From Lentisphaeraceae bacterium (GTDB taxonomy: Bacteria > Verrucomicrobiota > Kiritimatiellia > RFP12 > UBA1067), in assembly GCA_004551905.1 (NCBI GenBank), contig SFPL01000086.1, positions 1 to 12,491 of the forward strand: a stretch of DNA of 12,491 bases, read 5' to 3'. Both the position numbers and the translations under genes were made by a program. The notes beneath the pieces were generated by a model. It made no database searches. It was not told where the DNA came from and was given only the letters and a program-made list of their open reading frames with translations. This document shows, in pieces, positions 1 to 5,284 of the stretch (positions are counted from its first letter, which is position 1; every line of letters starts with the position of its first letter).

Positions 1-177
1 GCAAAAGTCAAGGGGGAATCTGCAAAAAAGTCAAAATATGCAGGACGGGCCGGGATGGCGCGACGCCATCCCGGCCCTGTGGACAAAGGTCGCCTCCTAC
101 GGCCTACCTGTGCGAAGAATTAGGGATTTGTAATCCGTGCCAAGTTCCGGACGTCCGCAAAGGCGCAGGAGACAGGG
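1..177. other. Left-edge non-coding stretch
   Basis: I see no convincing gene here. It holds the 47-77 hairpin and two related A-rich direct repeats, gcaaaagtcaa at 1-11 and gcaaaaaagtcaa at 22-34. It also has the imperfect palindrome GGATT-TGT-AATCC at 124-136, and the 10-bp palindrome CGGACGTCCG at 148-157. The 14-mer at 126-139 recurs inverted near the right edge of the window (12354-12367), which suggests dispersed intergenic repeat material. Confidence 0.5.
47..77. terminator. Long perfect hairpin downstream of the rubredoxin operon
   Basis: Positions 47-60 and 64-77 are perfect reverse complements (14 bp) around a 3-nt loop (cga). It lies 100 nt past the stop of the last gene of the leftward operon, so it could end that transcript. 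On the minus strand the stem is followed by a short spacer and then T-rich sequence with TTTT and TTTTTT runs (37-22), not by an immediate U-tract, so a classical intrinsic terminator is not proven. It could instead be a dispersed palindromic repeat or an RNA-stabilising hairpin. Confidence 0.5.
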
Positions 178-795
178 TCATTCCAGCGGACGGAAGTCCG
201 ACGCCGGGTGCTTGCAGATCGGGCAGACGAAGTCCGGCGGCAGCTCCTCCCCTTCGTAGACGTAGCCGCAGATTTCGCAGACGAACCCCTTCTTCCTCCC
301 CGCCGCGGGCTTCGGCTTCGGCTTGACGTTCGCGTGGTAGTACGCGTAGGTCATCGTCGGCGCGTCGGAAAGCGTCTTCGCCTCGATGACGCGGCAGACG
401 AACATGCCGTGGGTGTCGAGGTCGACGTAGCTCTCCACCTCCAGCGAGAAGAACGAGTTGCAGTCGTTGGCGATCACCGCAAGCCCGTTCTCCGAACGCG
501 TCACCTCCACCCCGGCGAGCTTGTCCGCGTCGCGCCCGCTGCGGAAGCCATAGAGCTCGAAGAGCGGGAATGCGGCGGTCTCGGCAATGGTGCAGACGTT
601 CATCCTGCCGGTCCTGCGGACGGTGTCGTGGGTGTAGTTGGACTTGGAGATCGTCACCGCCACTCGCGCCGGCGAGCCAGTGACCTGGACGACGGTGTTG
701 CAGATCATGCCGTTGTCCCGCCGCCCGTCGTGCGTGGTGACGACGTAGAGCCCGTAGCCGATCTTGAAGAAAGCCGATCCGTCGACCTGTGCCAT
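178..795 (-). CDS. Flavin reductase-like / rubredoxin fusion (Hrb type)
   Basis: This 205-residue protein has two parts. Residues about 1-155 resemble the FMN-binding split-barrel flavin reductase family (N-terminal FFKIGYGLYVVTT, then GMICNTVVQVT). A lysine/proline-rich linker leads to a C-terminal rubredoxin domain (about 170-205) with iron ligands C173, C176, C191 and C194 in CxxCG and CPxC knuckles. This is the layout of the high-molecular-weight rubredoxin Hrb of Moorella, which passes electrons from NAD(P)H to flavodiiron proteins and rubrerythrins. The start is supported by a GGGAGG ribosome site just upstream. As last gene of the rubredoxin/rubrerythrin operon it is a plausible reductase for both partners. 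That role is inferred from family and context. A flavodiiron partner is not in the window. Confidence 0.88.
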   Translation of the reverse strand: MAQVDGSAFFKIGYGLYVVTTHDGRRDNGMICNTVVQVTGSPARVAVTISKSNYTHDTVRRTGRMNVCTIAETAAFPLFELYGFRSGRDADKLAGVEVTRSENGLAVIANDCNSFFSLEVESYVDLDTHGMFVCRVIEAKTLSDAPTMTYAYYHANVKPKPKPAAGRKKGFVCEICGYVYEGEELPPDFVCPICKHPASDFRPLE

Positions 796-829
796 GATGT
801 CCCTCCCTGGAGCGCAGTTGGCAAAGCAA

Positions 830-859
830 CGGCCCCGGCCTTTTGGGGGCTCGGGGCCG
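830..859 (-). other. Intergenic stem-loop between rubrerythrin and the Hrb-like gene
   Basis: Arms 830-837 and 852-859 pair perfectly (cggccccg/cggggccg), extended by 838-840 with 848-850 after a one-base bulge. It sits in the 88-nt gap between the rubrerythrin stop and the next start, the widest gap of the operon. There is no U-run after it on the minus strand, so partial termination or protection of the upstream message from 3' decay is more likely than full termination. Confidence 0.45.
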
Positions 860-883
860 GATTGCGGCCTCGCGGCCGCCAGA

Positions 884-1435
884 CTACTTGAAGTAGCGGT
901 TGTAGAGGCCCTGGAAGGCTTTGCCGTGGCGCGCCTCGTCCTTCGCCATCTCGTGGACGGTGTCGTGGATGGCGTCGTAGCCGAGCTGCTTCGCGCGGGT
1001 CGCGATCGCCATCTTGCCGGCGGTCGCGCCGCACTCCGCCTCCATGCGGCGGCGGAGGTTCTCCTTCGTCGAGTCGGTCACGATGTCGATCGTCTTGCCC
1101 AGGAGCTCCGCGAACTTGGCGGCGTGCTCGGCCTCCTCGAACGCGATGCGCTTGTAGGCCTCGGCAACCTCGGGATAGCCCTCGCGGTCGGCCTGGCGGG
1201 ACATAGCGAGGTACATGCCGACCTCGCAGCACTCGCCAGTGAAGTGGTCCTTGAGGCCCTGCGTCACCTCGGCGTCCTCGACGATGCCGTCGCCGACATG
1301 GTGCTCGGCCACGAAGTTGAGGCCCTCGCCCTGCTTGATGAACTTCGACCCGTCAGCCTTGCACTGGGGGCACTTCTCGGGGGGTGTGTCGCCCTCGTAC
1401 ACAAACCCGCAGACCGGGCATACCCATTTAGCCAT
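884..1435 (-). CDS. Reverse rubrerythrin (rubredoxin domain first)
   Basis: This 183-residue protein has an N-terminal rubredoxin domain (iron ligands C6, C9, C22, C25) followed by a four-helix ferritin-like diiron domain (about 45-183). The two ExxH diiron motifs are E101-x-x-H104 and E167-x-x-H170, with E68 and E134 as likely further ligands. Classical rubrerythrins carry the rubredoxin domain at the C-terminus, so this is the reversed type known from clostridia. These enzymes reduce hydrogen peroxide to water in the cytoplasm with electrons from rubredoxin and NAD(P)H-dependent reductases. A rubredoxin gene lies 47 nt upstream and a flavin reductase-rubredoxin gene downstream, the expected donors. 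The assignment to the family is very secure. Confidence 0.95.
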   Translation of the reverse strand: MAKWVCPVCGFVYEGDTPPEKCPQCKADGSKFIKQGEGLNFVAEHHVGDGIVEDAEVTQGLKDHFTGECCEVGMYLAMSRQADREGYPEVAEAYKRIAFEEAEHAAKFAELLGKTIDIVTDSTKENLRRRMEAECGATAGKMAIATRAKQLGYDAIHDTVHEMAKDEARHGKAFQGLYNRYFK

Positions 1436-1482
1436 TGTCTTTTCTCCTTACCTTTATGGTTTTTGGTTTTACGGAAAGCAAA

Positions 1483-1620
1483 TCACATTTCCTCGAACTG
1501 GTCCTTGCCGACCCCGCACATGGGGCAGGTCCAGTCATCGGGAAGGTCCTCGAAGGCGACATTGTTGTTGTTCGCCGGGTCGTACACGTAGCCGCACACC
1601 TTGCAGATGTATTTCTTCAT
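1483..1620 (-). CDS. Rubredoxin
   Basis: A 45-residue rubredoxin with iron ligands C6, C9, C32 and C35 in YICKVCGYVYDP and WTCPMCGVGKDQF, the family signature. It is slightly shorter than the usual 52-54 residues, ending just after the DQFEEM segment. The frame is open further upstream, but the ATG at 1620 is chosen because it begins the standard MKKYIC and has a GAGGGAG ribosome site about 10 nt before it. It is a small cytoplasmic one-electron carrier and first gene of a three-gene operon, whose product should feed the reverse rubrerythrin encoded next. Confidence 0.95.
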   Translation of the reverse strand: MKKYICKVCGYVYDPANNNNVAFEDLPDDWTCPMCGVGKDQFEEM

Positions 1621-1661
1621 TTGGCTTTTCTCCCTCATGTTTTGTGACTGAGTTGGTTGCA

Positions 1662-1680
1662 GCGGCGACACCGCCGCCGC
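1662..1680 (-). other. Stem-loop in rubredoxin operon leader
   Basis: gcggcg at 1662-1667 can pair with cgccgc at 1675-1680 (or the register 1672-1677). It lies within the first ~25 nt of the predicted transcript (start near 1684), leaving the ribosome site free. A 5' stabilising role is a guess. Confidence 0.3.
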
Positions 1681-1690
1681 AGATGTCCGT

Positions 1691-1720
1691 ATTATACCAA
1701 AACCGCGCTGCCCCGCGCAA
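1691..1720 (-). promoter_or_regulatory. Promoter of the rubredoxin-rubrerythrin-Hrb operon
   Basis: On the minus strand the consensus -10 TATAAT (1691-1696) is preceded by TGG, giving the extended -10 TGGTATAAT. A partial -35 match TTGCGC (1715-1720) stands 18 nt upstream. The predicted start near 1684 gives a leader of about 64 nt. The promoter begins right after the btuB-like stop codon at 1738, so the redox operon has its own start. I see no clear PerR-type operator. Confidence 0.7.
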
Positions 1721-1737
1721 CCGGCCTCCGACCGCGT

Positions 1738-3690
1738 TTAGAACTCGCAGCTGAGCGTGAAGAGGAAGCTGCGGCCGCAGGCGGGGTAGTAGTAGCCGAC
1801 GCCGGCGTAGTCGCAGTAGTCGCGGTCGAGGAGGTTGTCCACCGTGAACGCCGCCTTCCAGCCCTCCGCCCACGACGGCGAATAGTGGGCACCGACATCG
1901 AAGAGCGTGTACGAGGCCAGCTTGTTATGCTCGTTGGCGAAGTCGCCGGATACATGCTGCCGCCCCGTGAACGTGCAACCGCCCGTGACCTCCAGATCGT
2001 CAATGATCCAGACCCCCACCTCCGCGCGCGCCCGGTGCGCGGGAACGAACGGCACCTCGCGCCCGCCGTACTCGCCGCCGGAGAACTCGGCGTCGACGAA
2101 ACCGTAGCGCAGCGACGCCTCTGCAACCTTGTCGCGCCGCCAGGAGATCCCCGCGTCCACGCCGAGGCGCCGCGTCTTCGCCGGGCTGTTGCAGTTGTAG
2201 CCGTACGGCGCCAGCGCCGGGTCGAAGAAGATCTCGTCCTCCATCAGCATGCCGTAGCCGTTCACGTCGAGGCGAAACTCCTCCGCGAACTCCCACTCGG
2301 CGCCGACGTCGAGCGACCAGGCGGTTTCTGGGCGCAGGAAGACGCCGTCTTTGGTGTAGCTCAGCTCGTCGCAGAACGCCGAGCGGTGGTAGCGGGTGCC
2401 CTTCACGTAGGTCTTGAGCCCCTCGACGGGACGGAAGACAACCCCGAGCTCGTAGTCGCCCATCACGTCGCGACTGTGGTCCTCCGCAAGGCCCTGACGA
2501 CCCTTCCAACGGTTGCCGATGCGCTCAAGGCGCGCACCCGCCGTCAGCGACAGCGTCTCTGTCGCGGCGAACTCGTCGTGCAGGAACACCGCGTAACGGT
2601 CGCGGCGGAAGCGGCTGCTGTCACCGTCCTTCGGCTTCTCCCGGTAGCCGTCGAAACGGAAGTCGAAGCCGGAGGTGAACTTGTTGCCGAAGCCGAGCAC
2701 CTCGTTCTCGTTCACATAGCGCGGAGATAGCGAGTAGCTGTAGAAGTCGTACTCGGTGTCGGTTCCCCAGGCGGTCATCTTCGCCCGGCGGCGCTGGTGC
2801 GAGAAGCTGCCGTCGAGGTAGAGCCACTGGCCGGCGGCGAGGCGCAGCTTCGAGTCCAGGGCGAAGCCGTAGCTCCACTGGCGCGTCCAGTCGTGGTTGT
2901 TGTTCGCCCACCTACGCGTGCACGCCCACTGCTCGCGCGTCAGCGAGCCGGGCAGCTCGTAGAACGCGTTCTGGTAGTTGGCCCGGAAGCCCACGGTGGA
3001 GCCGTTTTCGAAGACCTTGCGCAGCCCCGCGTTGGCGGTGTGCAGCTCGTAGGCGCTGCGGTCGCGGTAGCCGCCCGACCGCAGGTAGTCGTAGGAGGCG
3101 TTGTAGAGCCACCCCTCGTCCTCGAATCCGCCGCGGGTCTGCGCGCCGGCGCCGTAGGTGTCCTGCGAGCCGGCCTTCGCGTAGAGCTTCGTCCGACGAG
3201 CGTAGTCGCGAGAGTCCGTGGATACGTTCACCACCCCAGCGACCGCTCCGTCGCCGTAGAGGACCGGGCTTGGACCATGGATCACCTCGACGCGCTCGAC
3301 GGCACCGAGCGGGATGCGCGTCAGGTTGGGCGCGTTCATGTCCACGGTGTTCAGCTCCTCGCCGTCCAGCACCACCTTCATGCGCCCGAAGGCGTTGTCG
3401 CCGAAGCCACGCATGGCGATCGAGGTCAGGACCGGGTTGCCGTTCATTGAATGGACATCCACACCGGACCTCCGCCTCAGGAGCTCCGCGAGGTCGCGCG
3501 CGCCGCTCGCGGCGATCTCGTCCGCGCCGAAGACCTGCACCGCGGCGGGCATCGACTCCGCAGACGACTCCATGCGGGAGGCATAGATGACCACCGGTGG
3601 CAGTACCGCCACTTCGTTTGTGCCTGGGACTGCCTCGGCGCACGCCGCCAGCCCCGTCCCCGCCAGCACGGCGGCGAACGCTGATTTCAT
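1738..3690 (-). CDS. btuB: TonB-dependent outer-membrane receptor, probable cobalamin transporter (BtuB-like)
   Basis: A 650-residue TonB-dependent receptor. It has a short signal peptide (residues 1-20, possible cleavage after AEA), a TonB-box-like stretch (VVIYASR, 33-39), a plug domain (about 45-170, with RGFGDNAFGRMKVVLDG, VERVEVIHGPSPVLYG and GVVNVST) and a 22-strand-type beta-barrel ending in the outer-membrane terminal Phe (SCEF). The ATG at 3690 is preferred over one 24 nt upstream because AGGAG precedes it at normal spacing and the signal peptide then begins MKSAF. The length is close to BtuB (about 600). The substrate is inferred mainly from the cobalamin-riboswitch-like leader and from the divergent B12-dependent methionine synthase genes. 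Without them it could be a siderophore receptor. L14-A-A-C17 resembles a lipobox. No btuCDF or tonB is in the window. Confidence 0.85.
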   Translation of the reverse strand: MKSAFAAVLAGTGLAACAEAVPGTNEVAVLPPVVIYASRMESSAESMPAAVQVFGADEIAASGARDLAELLRRRSGVDVHSMNGNPVLTSIAMRGFGDNAFGRMKVVLDGEELNTVDMNAPNLTRIPLGAVERVEVIHGPSPVLYGDGAVAGVVNVSTDSRDYARRTKLYAKAGSQDTYGAGAQTRGGFEDEGWLYNASYDYLRSGGYRDRSAYELHTANAGLRKVFENGSTVGFRANYQNAFYELPGSLTREQWACTRRWANNNHDWTRQWSYGFALDSKLRLAAGQWLYLDGSFSHQRRRAKMTAWGTDTEYDFYSYSLSPRYVNENEVLGFGNKFTSGFDFRFDGYREKPKDGDSSRFRRDRYAVFLHDEFAATETLSLTAGARLERIGNRWKGRQGLAEDHSRDVMGDYELGVVFRPVEGLKTYVKGTRYHRSAFCDELSYTKDGVFLRPETAWSLDVGAEWEFAEEFRLDVNGYGMLMEDEIFFDPALAPYGYNCNSPAKTRRLGVDAGISWRRDKVAEASLRYGFVDAEFSGGEYGGREVPFVPAHRARAEVGVWIIDDLEVTGGCTFTGRQHVSGDFANEHNKLASYTLFDVGAHYSPSWAEGWKAAFTVDNLLDRDYCDYAGVGYYYPACGRSFLFTLSCEF

Positions 3691-3707
3691 CCTCTTCTCC
3701 TCTTTCC

Positions 3708-3721
3708 CCCTCATGCGAGGG
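3708..3721 (-). promoter_or_regulatory. Hairpin between riboswitch and btuB ribosome site
   Basis: CCCTC/GAGGG pair (3717-3721 with 3708-3712) with loop 3713-3716, immediately before the GAGGAG ribosome site of the receptor gene. Its place suggests the expression platform of the riboswitch, acting on translation. There is no U-tract, so a transcription terminator is unlikely. The regulatory role is inferred. Confidence 0.35.
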
Positions 3722-3741
3722 TACTCGGGTTCATGTCGTGG

Positions 3742-3818
3742 GGCGGCGGCCGCATTCCGGCTTTGACGGCTGCGCGACAGTGCCTGGTTTCCACAGGGCT
3801 TTCCGGCCGTCGCCTTAA
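3742..3818 (-). promoter_or_regulatory. Short cobalamin riboswitch in the btuB leader
   Basis: Read on the minus strand, the leader contains the cobalamin core in order. First comes GGAAA, then a P3-like hairpin (3799-3782, loop TGGAAAC), then ACTGTCGCGCAGCCGT (3781-3766), close to the family consensus CTGTCCCGCAACTGT, then AGCCGGAATGCGGCC (3762-3748) in the B12-box position. The ends pair as a closing stem (3812-3814 and 3805-3808 with 3745-3751). The CCACTG-bearing peripheral helices of the long adenosylcobalamin class are absent, so it resembles the short class-II type, which prefers methyl- or hydroxocobalamin. The class call is tentative. High B12 would be expected to repress receptor synthesis. 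Confidence 0.75.
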
Positions 3819-3827
3819 AGGGCGCAA

Positions 3828-3833
3828 ATTATA
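3828..3833 (-). promoter_or_regulatory. Leftward -10 element for btuB
   Basis: The minus strand reads TATGGTATAATTT, an extended -10 (TGGTATAAT). Initiation near 3821 would produce a leader of about 131 nt that starts just before the riboswitch. It forms one arm of a palindrome shared with the rightward metF promoter. Confidence 0.7.
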
Positions 3834-3846
3834 CCATAATTTTTGG

Positions 3847-3852
3847 TATAAT
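3847..3852 (+). promoter_or_regulatory. Rightward -10 element for metF (leaderless start)
   Basis: The plus strand reads TTTTTGGTATAATAC, an extended -10 with TATAAT at 3847-3852. Only six bases separate it from the metF ATG at 3859, the normal distance from a -10 box to the transcription start. The message should therefore begin at or within a base or two of the A of the ATG. No ribosome-binding sequence exists before this ATG, which agrees with leaderless translation. Confidence 0.7.
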
Positions 3853-3858
3853 ACGGCC

Positions 3859-4728
3859 ATGAAGATCAAGGAGATTCTCGCCGCCGGTCGGCCGTCGGTC
3901 TCGTTCGAGGTGTTCCCGCCCAAGAAGGACGCGCCATTCGCGCCAGTCAAGGAGGCGATCGAACGCCTCGCCAAACAGCGGCCGTCTTTCATGTCCGTAA
4001 CCTACGGGGCGTCCGGCAACGCGCAGGCCAACACCACCGCGATCGCCTCGCACGTGCAGTCGTGCGGCGTCACCGCCCTCGCCCACCTCACCTGCATCTC
4101 GGCGACGCGCGAGGGTATCGCGAAGGAGGCCGCGGCGCTCCGCAACGCCGGGATCGAGAACGTCCTCTGCCTGCGCGGCGACGCGCCGAAGGACGCCGCG
4201 CCGTCCGGCGACTTCCTCCACGCCGTCGACCTGGTGCGTGCGCTCGCGGGCTCCGGCTTCTGCCTCGGCGGTGCCTGCTACCCCGAGTGCCACCCCGAGT
4301 GCGAGCACATCGAGGACGACATCCGCCGCCTGCGCGAGAAGGTCGAGGCGGGGCTCGACTTCGTGACCACCCAGATGTTCTTCGACAACAACATCTTCTA
4401 CCGCTACCTCTCGAAGCTCCGCGACCGCGGCGTCACCGTGCCGGTCATCGCCGGCATCATGCCGGTCGCCAACGGCCGGCAGATCGCCCGCATCTGCCGG
4501 CTCTCCGGCACCTACCTCCCCAGCCGCTTCAAGGCGATCGTCGACCGGTTCGGCGACAGCCCCCGCGCCATGCTCGACGCCGGCGTCGCCTACGCCACCG
4601 AGCAGATCGTCGACCTCTTCGCGAACGGCGTCAACGCCGTCCACGTCTACACCATGAACCGGCCCGAGGTCGCCGAGCGGATAATGGCCAACCTGCGGGG
4701 GATCGTCGGCGGCGGCGAGGAGCAATGA
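3859..4728 (+). CDS. metF: 5,10-methylenetetrahydrofolate reductase
   Basis: This 289-residue flavoenzyme reduces 5,10-methylene-THF to 5-methyl-THF, the methyl donor for methionine synthase. Family signatures are SVSFEVFPPK (13-22, with E17 at the place of the catalytic glutamate), SVTYGA, HLTCI, LCLRGD, CYPECHPE, TTQMFFDN and the C-terminal VHVYTMNRPE. The length matches MetF (about 290-300). The frame is open upstream to 3733, but that stretch holds the riboswitch and both promoters, so the ATG at 3859 is used. It is first gene of a three-gene unit, and its stop overlaps the next start (ATGA at 4725-4728), pointing to coupled translation. The product is used directly by the methionine synthase encoded two genes downstream. 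Confidence 0.96.
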   Translation: MKIKEILAAGRPSVSFEVFPPKKDAPFAPVKEAIERLAKQRPSFMSVTYGASGNAQANTTAIASHVQSCGVTALAHLTCISATREGIAKEAAALRNAGIENVLCLRGDAPKDAAPSGDFLHAVDLVRALAGSGFCLGGACYPECHPECEHIEDDIRRLREKVEAGLDFVTTQMFFDNNIFYRYLSKLRDRGVTVPVIAGIMPVANGRQIARICRLSGTYLPSRFKAIVDRFGDSPRAMLDAGVAYATEQIVDLFANGVNAVHVYTMNRPEVAERIMANLRGIVGGGEEQ

Positions 4729-5279
4729 CCGTCGCGCCAGCAGACGTCCTGCCCTACCTGCGCATGGGCGGCGGCCGTGAGCTTGGCGCCGCCCTCGCCG
4801 CGCGCATCGCCGCGCTGACGGAGGAGGCGCTCGCGGCGGCGCGCCCGGCGCGGACCTGGCGGCGCATGGCGGTCCCGGGCGGCTGGCTGGAGACGTCGAA
4901 GGCGCTCTCCATCCGCCTCGCCGGCTGCCGCGACGCCTACCTCGCCTGCGGCACCCTCGGCGCGCCCTTCGACGCCTGGCACCGCCAGGTCACGGTCAAG
5001 TCCGCCGCGGACGCGCTCGTCGTCCAGGCCATCGGCGCCGCGGCGATCGAGAAGGTGATGGACTCCATTGAGGACGACATCCGCGCCGAGCTCGCCCCCG
5101 GCGAGTCGCTCGTCGCGCGCTACTCGCCCGGCTACGCCGACTTCCCGCTCGCCGCCCAGCGCGAGCTGCTCGCGCTTCTCGACGCCCCGCGCAAGGTCGG
5201 CGTCTCGCTCACCGACTCACTCCTAATGGTCCCCTCCAAGTCCGTCAGCGCCGTTATCGGCGTAAGGAAAGGCACATAG
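4725..5279 (+). CDS. Stand-alone methionine synthase reactivation-domain protein
   Basis: A 184-residue protein matching the vitamin B12-dependent methionine synthase activation domain, normally the C-terminal fourth module of MetH. The key segment is RYSPGYADFPLAAQ (132-145), with the R-x-x-x-G-Y AdoMet-binding motif, followed by GVSLTDSLLMVPSKSVSAVIGV (159-180). In the fused enzymes this module binds S-adenosylmethionine and guides reductive remethylation of cob(II)alamin when the cofactor is oxidised. Here it is a separate gene between metF and a metH that stops after the B12-binding domain, as described for Thermotoga. The start overlaps the metF stop by four bases and the stop lies 5 nt before metH, so all three are probably co-translated. 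The reductant partner (flavodoxin-like) is not seen. Confidence 0.9.
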   Translation: MTVAPADVLPYLRMGGGRELGAALAARIAALTEEALAAARPARTWRRMAVPGGWLETSKALSIRLAGCRDAYLACGTLGAPFDAWHRQVTVKSAADALVVQAIGAAAIEKVMDSIEDDIRAELAPGESLVARYSPGYADFPLAAQRELLALLDAPRKVGVSLTDSLLMVPSKSVSAVIGVRKGT

Positions 5280-5284
5280 GCACA

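Noticed and set aside
104..829. Long minus-strand frame overlapping the Hrb-like gene
   Set aside because: Arg/Ala-rich shadow of the real gene in another frame; the overlapping frame has full rubredoxin and flavin-reductase motifs.
1697..1737. Terminator for btuB
   Set aside because: Only a 4-bp GCGC stem followed by TTTT is visible, too weak to call.
3733..3858. N-terminal extension of metF
   Set aside because: It crosses the riboswitch and both divergent promoters; family homology starts at the ATG at 3859.
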